Below, piece by piece: positions 17,212 to 26,829 of a stretch of DNA of 64,000 bases. The notes under the pieces are model-generated. The model ran no database searches. It saw nothing but the letters and a program-made list of their open reading frames with translations, and was not told where the DNA came from. Made by a program: the position numbers and the translations under genes. Every line of letters begins with the position of its first letter. Positions within the stretch are counted from its first letter, which is position 1. Source of the stretch: Mycobacterium sp. KBS0706 (lineage in GTDB: Bacteria > Pseudomonadota > Alphaproteobacteria > DSM-16000 > Inquilinaceae); contig NZ_VCCH02000017.1 of assembly GCF_005938675.2 (NCBI RefSeq), positions 1-64,000 of the forward strand, read 5' to 3'.

Positions 17212-18060
17212 ATGCCCGACAGCCTGTCGACCCTCCTCTCCGTCCAGCCGCTGAACCCTGCCATCGGCGCGGTGCTGCGCGGCATCGATCTGGCGCAGCC
17301 GCTGGGCGACGCCACCATCGCCGCGATCAACCGCGCTTTGCTGCAGCACCATGTGCTGTTCTTCGAGGGCCAGGAGCTGAATCCGGCGGCGCAGCGCGAC
17401 TTCGCCGCCCGCTTCGGCACGCTGCACGTCCATCCGGTCTATCCGCACGTCAAGGAGGTGCCGGAGATCATCATCCTCGACACCCATCCGGACAACCAGC
17501 CGGACAACGACAACTGGCACACCGACGTCACCTTCATCGAGACCCCGCCGCTGGGCGCGGTGCTGGCGGCGAAGCAGCTGCCGCCCTTCGGCGGCGACAC
17601 CAGCTGGTCCAGCAGCACCGCCGCCTTCGAGGCGCTGTCGGCGCCCTGGCAGGCCTTCCTGACCGGGCTGACGGCGCTGCACGACTTCGCCAGATCCTTC
17701 CCGCCGGAGCGCTTCACCGCGCCGGAGGAGCGCGAGCGCTGGCAGATCGCGCGCGACAAGAACCCGCCGGTGATCCACCCGGTGGTGCGCACCCATCCGG
17801 TGACCGGCCGCAAGGGGCTGTTCGTCAACGAGGGCTTCACCACCCGCATCCTCGGCTTCTCGGCCAAGGAGAGCGACGCGGTGCTGCGCTTCCTGTTCGA
17901 CCATGTGGCGAAGCCGGAATTCACCGTGCGCTGGCGCTGGAAAGCGGGCGACGTCGCCTTCTGGGACAACCGCTGCACCCAGCACTACGCCCTGGCCGAC
18001 TACCTGCCGAACCGGCGGGTGATGCACCGGGCGACCATCCTGGGCGATAGACCAGTCTGA
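17212..18060 (+). CDS. tauD: Taurine dioxygenase TauD
   Basis: A 282-aa Fe(II)/2OG dioxygenase that hydroxylates taurine at C1; the product breaks down to sulfite and aminoacetaldehyde. Iron ligands H103 and D105 (WHTDVTF) and the distal His in the NRCTQHYA block (about 258), with the 2OG-binding Arg in HRATI (about 273), are all present. Length matches E. coli TauD. GAGAGG precedes ATG 17212. It closes the tau operon, giving both uptake and desulfonation; the converging sugar permease gene ends 13 bp away. Confidence 0.94.
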   Translation: MPDSLSTLLSVQPLNPAIGAVLRGIDLAQPLGDATIAAINRALLQHHVLFFEGQELNPAAQRDFAARFGTLHVHPVYPHVKEVPEIIILDTHPDNQPDNDNWHTDVTFIETPPLGAVLAAKQLPPFGGDTSWSSSTAAFEALSAPWQAFLTGLTALHDFARSFPPERFTAPEERERWQIARDKNPPVIHPVVRTHPVTGRKGLFVNEGFTTRILGFSAKESDAVLRFLFDHVAKPEFTVRWRWKAGDVAFWDNRCTQHYALADYLPNRRVMHRATILGDRPV

Positions 18061-18073
18061 CCCGGCCGGAGGA

Positions 18074-18907
18074 CTATCCCTTCACCGCGCCCTTCGCCAG
18101 GCCGGCGACGATGTGGCGCTGGGCCAGCAGGAAGAACACGATCGCCGGCGCCAGCGTCAGGGTGACGAAGGCCAGGATCTTGTTCCATTCGGTGGAATAC
18201 TCGCCCTGGTAGTTCATGATCCCGAGCGGCCAGGGATACATCTCGGGCGTGTTGAACATGATCAGCGGCAGCAGGTAGCTGTTCCAGCTGGCGACCAGGG
18301 AGAACACCGCCACCGTCGCCAGGATCGGCCGCGACAGCGGCAGAGTGATCCGCAGGTAGAACTGGAAATAGCCGCAGCCGTCGACCCGCGCCGCCTCCCA
18401 CAGCTCGTGCGGCAGCTGGCGGAAGAAGCCGCGCAGCATCAGGATCGCCATGCCCAGGCCGAAGGCGACCTGCGGCAGCACCACGCCCCAATAGGTGTCG
18501 AGCAGGCCGAGGTCGCGGACCCGGATGAACAGCGGCAGCATCGCCGTCGCCGCCGGGAACATCAGCCCCAGCAGCAGGTAGTTCAGCAGCATGCGGCTGC
18601 CGAAGAACACCACATGGGCGAAGATGAAGGCCGCCATCGACCCGACGATCAGCACCAGCCCGACGGTCAGGCCGGCGATGACGGCGGAGTTGAACAGCAT
18701 CCGCCACAGCCGCGCCGAGCCCAGGATCTCCCAATAGACCGGGCCGGCCCAGCTGGCCGGCAGGCCGAGCGGGTTGACCCGCAGCTCGCCCAGAGTCTTG
18801 AAGCCGCCCAGCCCAGCGGCGATCAGCGGCACCAGCACGATGCCGGCGACTGCGAGCAGCACCAGGTATTGCGGCAGGAGCGAGGGGCGGAGCGTGGGCG
18901 CAGCCAT
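18074..18907 (-). CDS. Carbohydrate ABC transporter permease (MalG-type)
   Basis: A 277-aa CUT1-family inner-membrane permease with six TM segments. The EAA loop is ELWEAARVDGCGYFQFYLRITLP in two parts, and the C-terminus QRHIVAGLAKGAVKG is the classic MalG tail. Its start lies 7 bp after the stop of the MalF-type permease gene. It pairs with that protein and the binding protein further upstream. No ATPase is encoded in the cluster, so a shared MsmK/UgpC-type subunit is presumably encoded elsewhere. Confidence 0.93.
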   Translation of the reverse strand: MAAPTLRPSLLPQYLVLLAVAGIVLVPLIAAGLGGFKTLGELRVNPLGLPASWAGPVYWEILGSARLWRMLFNSAVIAGLTVGLVLIVGSMAAFIFAHVVFFGSRMLLNYLLLGLMFPAATAMLPLFIRVRDLGLLDTYWGVVLPQVAFGLGMAILMLRGFFRQLPHELWEAARVDGCGYFQFYLRITLPLSRPILATVAVFSLVASWNSYLLPLIMFNTPEMYPWPLGIMNYQGEYSTEWNKILAFVTLTLAPAIVFFLLAQRHIVAGLAKGAVKG

Positions 18908-18914
18908 GGCCTTC

Positions 18915-19835
18915 CTAATCCCCGCGCATCAGGGTGCGGCGATAGACGATCGAAAAGGTGACGCAGATCAGGAACAGCACCACGCCGACGGCGCTGCCGA
19001 AGCCGATCTCCATCCGCATCTGGCCGAAGGTGTAGAGATAGGTCACCAGCGAATGGGTGGCGTTGGACGGGCCGCCCCGGGTCAGCGCCATCACCATGTC
19101 GAACAGCTGCAGCGCCCCGACCACCGAGAAGAACACCGACAGCCGGATCGTCGGCAGCAGCATCGGGATCTTGATCCGGCGGACGATCTGCCAGGGCGTG
19201 GCGCCGTCGATCCGGGCCGCGTCGATGATCTCGGACGGGATGCTCTGCAGCCCGGCGATGTAGATCATCATGTGGAAGCCGAAATATTTCCACACCACCA
19301 GCACCAGCACCGCCCCCATCGCCAGGGTGCGGTCGGCCAGGACGAAGGGCGCCTGGGCCCCGAACCAGCCCCAGATCAGCGCCACGGCGCCGTACTGGCC
19401 GTCATAGAGGAACTGCCAGATCAGCCCGGTCGCCACCTCGGCCAGGATGTAGGGCAGGAAGAACACCATGCGGAACGCCACCCGGCCGCGCAGCTTCTCG
19501 GCCAGGAGCAGCGCCATGGCCAGGGCCAGCGGCAGCTGGATCGCCAGCGACACCGCGATGATCAGCCCGGTGTTGGTCAGCGCCGACCAGAAGGTGCGGT
19601 TGCGCAGCAGCAGCTCGAAGTTGCGGAACCCGACGAAATCCTCCGGGCTGCCATAGCCGTTCCATTTGAACAGGCTGTAGAAGCCGGCCTCGCCCATCGG
19701 CAGGATCACGAAGATGGTGAACAGGGCGAGGGCCGGCACCAGCATCAGCACCACGGGCGCGACCTGCGTCCGCAGCGCCACGCGGCGGCGCCGGCGGATG
19801 GCGACGTGATCATGAGTGAGGGTCGCGGCCGTCAT
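18915..19835 (-). CDS. Carbohydrate ABC transporter permease (MalF-type)
   Basis: A 306-aa CUT1 permease. After an N-terminal cytoplasmic stretch (HDHVAIRRRRRVALRTQ) come six TM segments, starting VVLMLVPALALFTIFVILP. The EAA loop is IPSEIIDAARIDGATPWQI with KIPML, and the last helix is followed by VTFSIVYRRTLM. Partner of the MalG-type permease. It is separated from the upstream binding-protein gene by a 110-bp palindromic repeat, which may tune relative expression. Confidence 0.93.
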   Translation of the reverse strand: MTAATLTHDHVAIRRRRRVALRTQVAPVVLMLVPALALFTIFVILPMGEAGFYSLFKWNGYGSPEDFVGFRNFELLLRNRTFWSALTNTGLIIAVSLAIQLPLALAMALLLAEKLRGRVAFRMVFFLPYILAEVATGLIWQFLYDGQYGAVALIWGWFGAQAPFVLADRTLAMGAVLVLVVWKYFGFHMMIYIAGLQSIPSEIIDAARIDGATPWQIVRRIKIPMLLPTIRLSVFFSVVGALQLFDMVMALTRGGPSNATHSLVTYLYTFGQMRMEIGFGSAVGVVLFLICVTFSIVYRRTLMRGD

Positions 19836-19863
19836 CGTGAGATCACCCCATGGGCCAGAGCCG

Positions 19864-19975
19864 CCCCCTCACCCTCCCGTTGCCAACGCAACGGGCCCCT
19901 CCCTCTCCCCGAGGAGAGGGTCACCTCTCCCCCGGGGAGAGGTCGAAATCGCATCGCGATTTCGGGTGAGGGGGA
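19864..19975. repeat. Multi-stem palindromic intergenic repeat (family A, full copy)
   Basis: The outer arms CCCCCTCACCC and GGGTGAGGGGG bracket four consecutive hairpins: 19876-19895, 19901-19920, 19922-19942 and 19945-19963. Part of it recurs in the opposite orientation at 38224-38284, matching almost base for base except for one stem whose sequence is swapped while pairing is kept. It lies inside the sugar-transport operon between the binding-protein and permease genes. Confidence 0.88.
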
Positions 19976-19998
19976 TGGCACAGGCCTCTCCATCCCGC

Positions 19999-21258
19999 TC
20001 ACCGCATCTCCCAGGCTTCCTGGACCTGGCCGGCGGCGTCCTTCGGGTCGGTGGCGCCGGAGGCGATGTCGGTGGCGACGTCGTTCACCACCCGGCCGAC
20101 ATTGGCGCCCAGCATCTGGTCGTAGAACACCTGGAAATAGCCGGACTTGGCGATGTTCTCGGCCATCTGCCGGAAATACGGGTTCTTCAGCTTCTCGGCC
20201 GTGCCCTTGTTCACCGGGATGTAGACGCCGAGCTCCGCCGCCTTCTCCTGGTTCTCCTTGTTGGTCAGGAACTTCAGGAAATCGACCGCCTCGGGCGGCG
20301 ACCCCTTGGTCACCAGCCAGCCATTGACGCCGCCGAGCACGTCGGTGGGCTGGCCGGCGCCGCCCGCCACCGTCGGGAACGGGAACCAGCCGAGATCGGC
20401 GTCCGGGATGCCCTTGCCGGAGGCGCTGTTCTTCTTGCTGTTCAGATAGTCCCAGTTGCCCATCAGATGCATCGCCGCCTTGCCGTCGCCGAAATAGCCG
20501 GCGGCCTGCGGGTTGGTCAGGCCGAGATAGCCGGGCTCGAACGGGTCCAGCGCCGCCAGGGCCTTCAGATCCTCGCCGGCCTTGACGAAGACCGGCCCGT
20601 CGAAGCCGTCGCCGGACTGGTCATAGGCGGCCTGGAACGCGTCCTTCCCGCCGATCCGCATGGCCAGCAGCGTCCAGTAGAAATGGATCGGCCATTTGTC
20701 GGCGCCGCCGGTCGCCAGCGGCACGATGCCGGCGGCCTTGATCGTCTTCACCGCCGACAGCAGGTCGTCCCAGCTCTTGATGTCCTCGGCCTTGACCCCG
20801 GCCTTGGCCAGAAGCGGCTTGTTGAACCAGAAGCCGACCTGCGAGGCCAGCACCGGCACGCCCCAGACATGGCCGTCGACGGTGAAGGCGTCGAGCGCGG
20901 CCGGGCTGATCCGGTCGGCCCATTCGCCCTTCACCGCATCGCTCAGATCCTCGATCACCCCGGCCTTGATCTGGTCGCGCAGCACGCCGCCGCCCCAGCT
21001 GTAGATGATGTTCGGGCGGTCCGGCGATTGCAGCGTGGTCGGCAGCTTGGCCTTGTAGGCCTCGTTCTCCAGATACTGCATCTGGATGGCGACGCCGGGA
21101 TGCGCCGCCTCATAGGCGCGGGCGACGCTTTCCATCCAGGCCACGGTGTCCGGCGTGTTCTCGATGTGCAGCCATTTGACCGTGGTGGCGGCCATGGCGA
21201 CGCCGGACAGAAGGCCCGCGGCGGCGAAAGCCGCGAGGCCCGACAGCATCCTGTTCAT
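19999..21258 (-). CDS. Carbohydrate ABC transporter, extracellular substrate-binding protein
   Basis: A 419-aa family 1 extracellular solute-binding protein. The signal peptide MNRMLSGLAAFAAAGLLSG ends at VAMA-AT (about 23). The mature chain has the CUT1 pattern: TVKWLHIENTPDTV, GVPVLASQVGFWFNKPLLAKAGV, GKAAMHLMGNWDY and AVDFLKFLTNKENQEKAAE. GGGAGGAG stands 6 nt before ATG 21258, which decides the start. Downstream of the Gfo/AKR fusion in the same operon. The particular sugar cannot be read from sequence; the neighbourhood (ThuA, Gfo/Idh pair) suggests a disaccharide, polyol or glycoside. Confidence 0.92.
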   Translation of the reverse strand: MNRMLSGLAAFAAAGLLSGVAMAATTVKWLHIENTPDTVAWMESVARAYEAAHPGVAIQMQYLENEAYKAKLPTTLQSPDRPNIIYSWGGGVLRDQIKAGVIEDLSDAVKGEWADRISPAALDAFTVDGHVWGVPVLASQVGFWFNKPLLAKAGVKAEDIKSWDDLLSAVKTIKAAGIVPLATGGADKWPIHFYWTLLAMRIGGKDAFQAAYDQSGDGFDGPVFVKAGEDLKALAALDPFEPGYLGLTNPQAAGYFGDGKAAMHLMGNWDYLNSKKNSASGKGIPDADLGWFPFPTVAGGAGQPTDVLGGVNGWLVTKGSPPEAVDFLKFLTNKENQEKAAELGVYIPVNKGTAEKLKNPYFRQMAENIAKSGYFQVFYDQMLGANVGRVVNDVATDIASGATDPKDAAGQVQEAWEMR

Positions 21259-21317
21259 GATTGTCTCCTCCCTGTTTCCGCCGCCGTCGCCGGCGGCGGA
21301 TTGACTGGAACGACGGC

Positions 21318-23336
21318 TTATCCTTCGAGCCAGCGCACCTCCTCGGGCGTCAGCGCGATGTCGAGCGCCTGCAGCGAATCCTCCAGCTCCTCCAGCGTCA
21401 GCGGGCCGATCAGCGGCAGCACCGGGAAGTCCTGGTGCAGGCACCAGGCCAGGGCCACCTGGTTGGCGGACTTGCCCCGCCTGGCGCCGAGTTCGGCGGC
21501 GCGGTCGCGGCGGCGGAAATTGCCCTCGCCGTACCAGCAGCGCTCCAGCTCCGGATCCTGGTGCTTGTCGCGGGCGGCGCGGTCGGTGAAGAAGCCGCGG
21601 GCCTGGCTGGACCAAGCCAGCAGCGGCATGCGCCGCTGCCGCAGCCAGGCTTTCCACTCGGCATCGGCCGCGGCGATGCAGCCGGGCCAGACCGGCTGGA
21701 TCATCTCCGCCAGGCTGAAATTGTTGCTGACCGTGGCCGGTGCCGCCTTGCCGTTGGCCTGGGCATAGGCGATCGCCTCATCCAGCCGCTCGCGCGTCCA
21801 GTTCGACCCGCCCCAGGAGCCGATGCGGCCGGCGCGGATCTCGGCATCCAGCACGTCGACGAACTCGCCGACCGGGATGTCCGGGTTGTCGCGGTGCATC
21901 AGGTAGAGGTCGAGCCGGCCGGTGTGCAGCCGGTCGAGCGATTCCGTCAGCTGGCGCGGGATCACGTCGGGGTAGCACAGCGGCGCATGCGCGCCCTTGC
22001 CGATCAGCACCACCTCGTCGCGCACGCCGCGGCTGGCCAGCCATTGGCCAAGCACCCGGTCGGAGCCGCCGGCGCGGTAGATCCAGGCGGTGTCGAAGGT
22101 GTTGCCGCCGCGCTCGAAGAAGCGGTCGAACAGCATCCCGGCCTGGCTGATATTCTCCACCCCGACCGCGCCGAGGGCGAGGGCCGAAGCCGGCCGGGCG
22201 GCACCGGGCAGGTCGATCCGGCGCATGGCGCCGGCCTTGAGCGGCCGGCCATCGACCGGACTGGTGCGCCGCGCCGGCGTCTCCAGCGCGTATTCCAGGC
22301 CGATGGCGGCGCGCCAGGCATCCATGGTCTTCAGGTTGCCGAGGCTGTCGGCCGGGGTCATGAAGGCCGCCTCGCGCTGCCCCGCCGCCACCGCGTCGCC
22401 GACAGCGTCGGCCTCGAAGCTGTAGAGCCAGCCGGCCTCATCGATCGCCACGGTCTCGGTCTTGCCGTCCGGGCGGGTGATGACGATGGCGCTGCTGCCG
22501 CCTTCCTTGCCGCTGCAGAACCAGGGCGAGGCGACCTCGATCCGGCCCTCGGTGCCGAAGATCCGCACCGTGTTGTCGAGGGACAATGTCACGCCAGTCG
22601 CCACCTGGGCGACGATGCCGCCCGGGAACTCCAGCACCGCCGCGGTCCATTCGTCGACGCCGCTGCGGCCGAGATGGCCGGCGCCGGTGACCTTGACCGG
22701 GTCGAGGAACGGCTTGCCCGAGGCGGCGCCGGCGACCAGCCGCGCGATCGACACCGGATAGCCGCCGACATCGAGGATGCCGCCGCCGGCCAGGTCGTTG
22801 GCGAACAGCCGGTGGTCGGGGTTGAATTTCGCCGCGAAGCCGAAGCTGGCCTGGATCATGCGGACCTCGCCGATGGCGCCGCCCGCCACCAGCTCCGCCA
22901 GCTTCCGGGTCTGCGGATGGGCGCGGTACATATAGGCCTCGGCCAGGAACACGCCGGCGCGCCGGGCCGCGTCGACCAGCGCCATGGCGTCATAGGCGTT
23001 GACCGCGACCGGCTTCTCGCACAGCACATGCTTGCCGGCCTCGGCGGCGCGGATGCCCCAATGCACATGGCCCGGATGCGGCGTGGCGATGTAGACGGCA
23101 TCGACCTCGGGGTCGGCCAGCAGCGCCTCGTATCCGGCATGGATCCGGGCGCCGGGGAAGGCCTCGGCCAGCCCCGGCTTCGCCGCGTCGCGCGTGCCGA
23201 TCGCCACCAGCCGCCCGGTGCGCGACCGGGCCACGCCGCCGGCGAAGTCCCGGGCGATCCGGCCCGGCCCGAGAATGCCCCAACGCAGCTTCGCTTCCGT
23301 ACCCATGCCCATCTTTCCGTCTGTCGAGAGTGTCAT
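21318..23336 (-). CDS. Bifunctional Gfo/Idh/MocA oxidoreductase - aldo/keto reductase fusion
   Basis: A 672-aa two-domain enzyme. Residues about 15-340 are a Gfo/Idh/MocA dehydrogenase: GILGPGRIARDFA binds NAD(P), then YIATPHPGHVHWG, the catalytic EKP (HVLCEKPVAVN), and GGGILDVGGYPVSIA. Residues about 350-672 are an aldo/keto reductase barrel: GGNTFDTAWIYR with the catalytic Tyr, YLMHRDNPDIP, GGSNWTRERL and a C-terminal QVALAWCLHQDFPVLPLIG. Both halves look complete. Starts at 23336 (overlapping the stop of the permease relic, TGATG) or 23312 (GGAAAG just before ATG). First full gene of the sugar operon; probably oxidises and reduces the same sugar series. Confidence 0.87.
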   Translation of the reverse strand: MTLSTDGKMGMGTEAKLRWGILGPGRIARDFAGGVARSRTGRLVAIGTRDAAKPGLAEAFPGARIHAGYEALLADPEVDAVYIATPHPGHVHWGIRAAEAGKHVLCEKPVAVNAYDAMALVDAARRAGVFLAEAYMYRAHPQTRKLAELVAGGAIGEVRMIQASFGFAAKFNPDHRLFANDLAGGGILDVGGYPVSIARLVAGAASGKPFLDPVKVTGAGHLGRSGVDEWTAAVLEFPGGIVAQVATGVTLSLDNTVRIFGTEGRIEVASPWFCSGKEGGSSAIVITRPDGKTETVAIDEAGWLYSFEADAVGDAVAAGQREAAFMTPADSLGNLKTMDAWRAAIGLEYALETPARRTSPVDGRPLKAGAMRRIDLPGAARPASALALGAVGVENISQAGMLFDRFFERGGNTFDTAWIYRAGGSDRVLGQWLASRGVRDEVVLIGKGAHAPLCYPDVIPRQLTESLDRLHTGRLDLYLMHRDNPDIPVGEFVDVLDAEIRAGRIGSWGGSNWTRERLDEAIAYAQANGKAAPATVSNNFSLAEMIQPVWPGCIAAADAEWKAWLRQRRMPLLAWSSQARGFFTDRAARDKHQDPELERCWYGEGNFRRRDRAAELGARRGKSANQVALAWCLHQDFPVLPLIGPLTLEELEDSLQALDIALTPEEVRWLEG

Positions 23337-23476
23337 CAGCCCTTCACCGCCCGCATGGTCAGGCCGGCGATGACGTGGCGTTGCGTCAGGACGGACATTG
23401 CCACCGGCGGGGTGTCCACGGCCACCGTCGCGGCGGAGATCAGATCGCTGTGGATGATGGAGCGCGGCAGATCCAT
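23336..23476 (-). pseudogene. 46-codon relic of a MalG-type permease heading the sugar operon
   Basis: A 46-aa frame starting MDLPRSIIHSDLI and ending TQRHVIAGLTMRAVKG. That ending is the diagnostic C-terminal tail of CUT1 MalG-type permeases (compare QRHIVAGLAKGAVKG in the gene at 18074-18907). GGGAGAAG precedes its ATG and its TGA overlaps the fusion gene's ATG, so it would be translated and coupled. The five upstream TM helices are gone. I read it as a deletion relic that kept ribosome access; a functional micropeptide cannot be excluded. Confidence 0.6.
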
Positions 23477-23503
23477 GCGTCTTCTCCCTCGCCGTCGAAT
23501 TTT

Positions 23504-23548
23504 TTCGTTTTACGAATTTATCAGACCGGCTAGGGTGGGTCCTGTCAA
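23504..23548 (-). promoter_or_regulatory. Sugar-operon promoter with overlapping ROK-type operator
   Basis: On the minus strand, -35 TTGACA (23543-23548) and -10 TCTGAT (23520-23525) are separated by 17 bp. The dyad TTCG-TTTTA-CGAA (23504-23516) covers the expected start site, where a repressor would block initiation. The divergent ROK regulator starts at 23705, making it the obvious candidate. A second TTCGAAAAATC half lies upstream of the -35. Confidence 0.6.
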
Positions 23549-23704
23549 GTTCGAAAAATCGGATGAATGCCGAGAACTCGAAACAATATGGCCCGGCGGG
23601 TGGGATGGAAGCGCTGAATCGAGACCAGGCGAAGCCCTTCGCCCCCGGCCGCACCGGCATTCCCGGCATGGTGCGCCGCACCATAAAATTCGGATCATGA
23701 CGGA

Positions 23705-24928
23705 ATGAAAACCGCCGATCCGGAGCTGATGCGGGCGATCAACCGCTTCCACGTGCTGGATGTGGTGCGGCGCTACGGCCCGATCTCGCGGGTCGAGATC
23801 GTGCAGCGCACCGAGCTGGCGCCGGCCACCATCTCGGCCATCACCGGCGGGCTGATCGAGGAGAACCTGATCCTGGCCCGGGCGGTCGAGGGCGTCGGCA
23901 CCGCGGCGCGCGGCCGGCCGCGGGTGATGCTGGAGCTGAACCGCGAGGCTGCCTATGTCTGCGGCGTCAAGCTGGCGCCGCACCAGATCAGCATCGCCGT
24001 CACCGACTACAAGGCGGACGTCGTGAAGACCCTGTCGCTGCCGATCCGCGTCGCCCGCCAGGCGCCGGAGGTGGTGGCCGACATCCTGGAGGACGGCATC
24101 CGCCGCTGCGTCGGCGACGCCGACCTCGGCCTCGACCGGCTGGGCGGCATCGGCATCGGCCTGCCCGGCTTCATCGACGGCCGCAACGGCCTGTGCGTCT
24201 GGACCCCGATCCTGGGCGCGCCGGACGTGCCGCTGGCGCAGATGGTGCGCGACCGGCTGGGCGTGCCGACCACGGTCGAGAACGACGTCCATCTGGTCAC
24301 TTTGGCCGAGCACTGGTTCGGCCATGGCCGGGACAGCGACAGCTTCGCCGTGGTGGCGGTCGAGGATTCGGTCGGCCTCGGCCTGTTCCTGAACGGCGAC
24401 GTGCATCGCGGCGCCGCCGGGATGGGGACGGAGTTCGGCCACACCAAATGCACCCTCGACGACGGGCTGCTTTGCCGCTGCGGCCAGCGCGGCTGCATCG
24501 ATGCCTATGTCTCCGACCACGGCATCGTCACCCGCGCCCGCGCCCTCCTGGGCGCCGAGGCTGGGCCGATCACGCCGGACGACCCGCGCGCCATCGGCCG
24601 GCTGCGCGATATGGCGCGGGCGGGGCGGGGCGAGATCCGCGCCCTGTTCGCGGAGGCCGGCGCCATCCTGGGCTTCGCCGTCGGCAACCTGATCACGCTG
24701 AACAGCCCGCCCAAGGTGATCGTGGCCGGCAGCGCCATCCAGGCCCGCGACCTGATGGAGCCGGCCCTGCTGGCCGCCATCGACCGCGTCGTGCCGGTGC
24801 CGATCCGGCGCGGCACCGAGATCATCCTGCATGAATGGAGCGACGACGCCTGGGCCCGCGGTGCGGCCAGCCTGGTGCTGCGGCAGCTCTACGAAGCGCC
24901 CTGGAACGGCCAGGGCATGCCCCGGTAG
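23705..24928 (+). CDS. ROK family transcriptional regulator (NagC/XylR-like)
   Basis: A 407-aa ROK repressor. N-terminal winged helix 10-65 (FHVLDVVRRYGPISRVEIVQ, then LAPATISAITGGLIEE) precedes a ROK sugar-kinase-like domain with GIGLPGFIDG and the zinc-binding cluster C-x-C-G-x2-G-C (LLCRCGQRGCIDAY). Kinase ATP-site residues are not conserved as in true glucokinases. Divergent from the sugar operon across a 228-bp region with a promoter/operator, and upstream of the second Gfo/Idh gene by 11 bp, so it probably controls both arms in response to the imported sugar. Confidence 0.92.
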   Translation: MKTADPELMRAINRFHVLDVVRRYGPISRVEIVQRTELAPATISAITGGLIEENLILARAVEGVGTAARGRPRVMLELNREAAYVCGVKLAPHQISIAVTDYKADVVKTLSLPIRVARQAPEVVADILEDGIRRCVGDADLGLDRLGGIGIGLPGFIDGRNGLCVWTPILGAPDVPLAQMVRDRLGVPTTVENDVHLVTLAEHWFGHGRDSDSFAVVAVEDSVGLGLFLNGDVHRGAAGMGTEFGHTKCTLDDGLLCRCGQRGCIDAYVSDHGIVTRARALLGAEAGPITPDDPRAIGRLRDMARAGRGEIRALFAEAGAILGFAVGNLITLNSPPKVIVAGSAIQARDLMEPALLAAIDRVVPVPIRRGTEIILHEWSDDAWARGAASLVLRQLYEAPWNGQGMPR

Positions 24929-24939
24929 CGGAGAGGACC

Positions 24940-26043
24940 ATGAGCGACAGACCGGTCGGAATCGGCATCATCGGCTGCGGCTTTATCAGCGGCGCCTATC
25001 TGAAGGCGGCGCCGAACTTCCCGATCCTGCGGGTCAAGGCCTGCGCCGATCTGAGCCTGGAGGCGGCGCAGGCCAAGGCGGCCGAGTTCGGCATCGCGGC
25101 GCAGAGCATCGAGCAGCTGCTGGCCGACCCCGAGATCGAGATCGTGCTGAACCTGACCACGCCGCAGGCGCATGTGCCGGTCGGGCTGCAGGCGATCGCC
25201 GCCGGCAAGCATGTGCATGCGGAGAAGCCGCTGGCGGTCAGCGTCGCCGAGGGCCGCACCCTGCTGGAGGCGGCCAAGGCCAGGGGCGTGCGCGTCGGCA
25301 GCGCCCCCGACACCTTCCTCGGCGCCGGGCAGCAGACGGCGCGCGCCCTGATCGATGCCGGGCGGATCGGCCGGCCGGTCGCCGGCACCGCCTTCATGAT
25401 GGTGCCGGGGCATGAGCGCTGGCACCCGAACCCGGATTTCTACTATGCCAAGGGCGGCGGCCCGCTGTTCGACATGGGCCCCTACTACCTGACCACGCTG
25501 GTCAACATGCTGGGGCCGGTGGCGCGGGTGACCGGGACGGTGTCCGCCGCCTACACCGAGCGCCGCATCGCCAGCGGCCCGCGCGCCGGCCAGGCCGTGC
25601 CGGTCGGCACCCCGACCCACATCACCGGCACGCTGGCCTTCGCCTCCGGCGCGGTGGTGACCATGGTGATGAGCTTCGACATCCCGGCCCACCGCCACGC
25701 GCCGATCGAGATCTATGGCGAGACGGCGTCGCTGAGCGTGCCCGACCCGAACACCTTCGGCGGCGAGGTGCTGGTCTCGGTCGACCGCACCGAGTGGAAG
25801 GCCGAGGCCACCGGCCATGCCTATGGCGACGGCAACTACCGGATCATCGGCGTGGCCGACCTGGCCCATGCCATCCGCACCGGCCGGCCGCACCGCGCCA
25901 ATGCGGAGCTGGCCTTCCACGTGCTGGAGGTGATGGAGGCGGTGGAACGGTCCGGCCGCGAGGGCCGCACGGTCGAGATCGAGAGCCGCTGCGAGCGGCC
26001 GGAACCGATGCCGGTGGAGCCCGCCTTCGGCCGGGCCGCCTGA
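24940..26043 (+). CDS. Gfo/Idh/MocA family oxidoreductase (ThuB-like)
   Basis: A 367-aa NAD(P)-dependent sugar dehydrogenase. GIIGCGFISGAYL (8-20) is the dinucleotide site, LNLTTPQAHVPVG and HVHAEKPLAVS (EKP catalytic Lys) follow, and GGGPLFDMGPYYLTTLVN is the C-domain motif with the catalytic Asp/Tyr region. GGAGAGG precedes ATG 24940. Operonic with the ThuA-like gene 22 bp downstream. ThuB-ThuA pairs act in trehalose and related disaccharide catabolism in rhizobia, so 3-keto sugar formation is a reasonable but unproven guess. Confidence 0.9.
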   Translation: MSDRPVGIGIIGCGFISGAYLKAAPNFPILRVKACADLSLEAAQAKAAEFGIAAQSIEQLLADPEIEIVLNLTTPQAHVPVGLQAIAAGKHVHAEKPLAVSVAEGRTLLEAAKARGVRVGSAPDTFLGAGQQTARALIDAGRIGRPVAGTAFMMVPGHERWHPNPDFYYAKGGGPLFDMGPYYLTTLVNMLGPVARVTGTVSAAYTERRIASGPRAGQAVPVGTPTHITGTLAFASGAVVTMVMSFDIPAHRHAPIEIYGETASLSVPDPNTFGGEVLVSVDRTEWKAEATGHAYGDGNYRIIGVADLAHAIRTGRPHRANAELAFHVLEVMEAVERSGREGRTVEIESRCERPEPMPVEPAFGRAA

Positions 26044-26065
26044 GACGCGAAAGGGAGATGGAAAG

Positions 26066-26715
<650 letters not shown>

Positions 26716-26716
<1 letters not shown>

Positions 26717-26807
26717 ATGAGTCCCCCCTCCCGCAAGGCGAGGGGGGACTATAAAAGGTTGGGTCTCAGTTACTTTGAAAAGGCCCGCCAGGCGGGAGAG
26801 GCAACGC
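26716..26807. repeat. Family B palindromic repeat, partial copy
   Basis: It contains AGTCCCCCCTCCC and its complement GAGGGGGGACT, then TATAAAAGGTTGGG, CAGTTACTTTGAAAAGG and a short GC hairpin with GGCGGGAGAGGCAACGCG. The same order recurs at 58848-58942, where a 26-bp terminal inverted repeat is complete. Here the left terminal repeat is absent, the copy abutting the thuA-like stop. Confidence 0.8.
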
Positions 26808-26829
26808 GAAAGGAACCCGGCCTTCCAGG

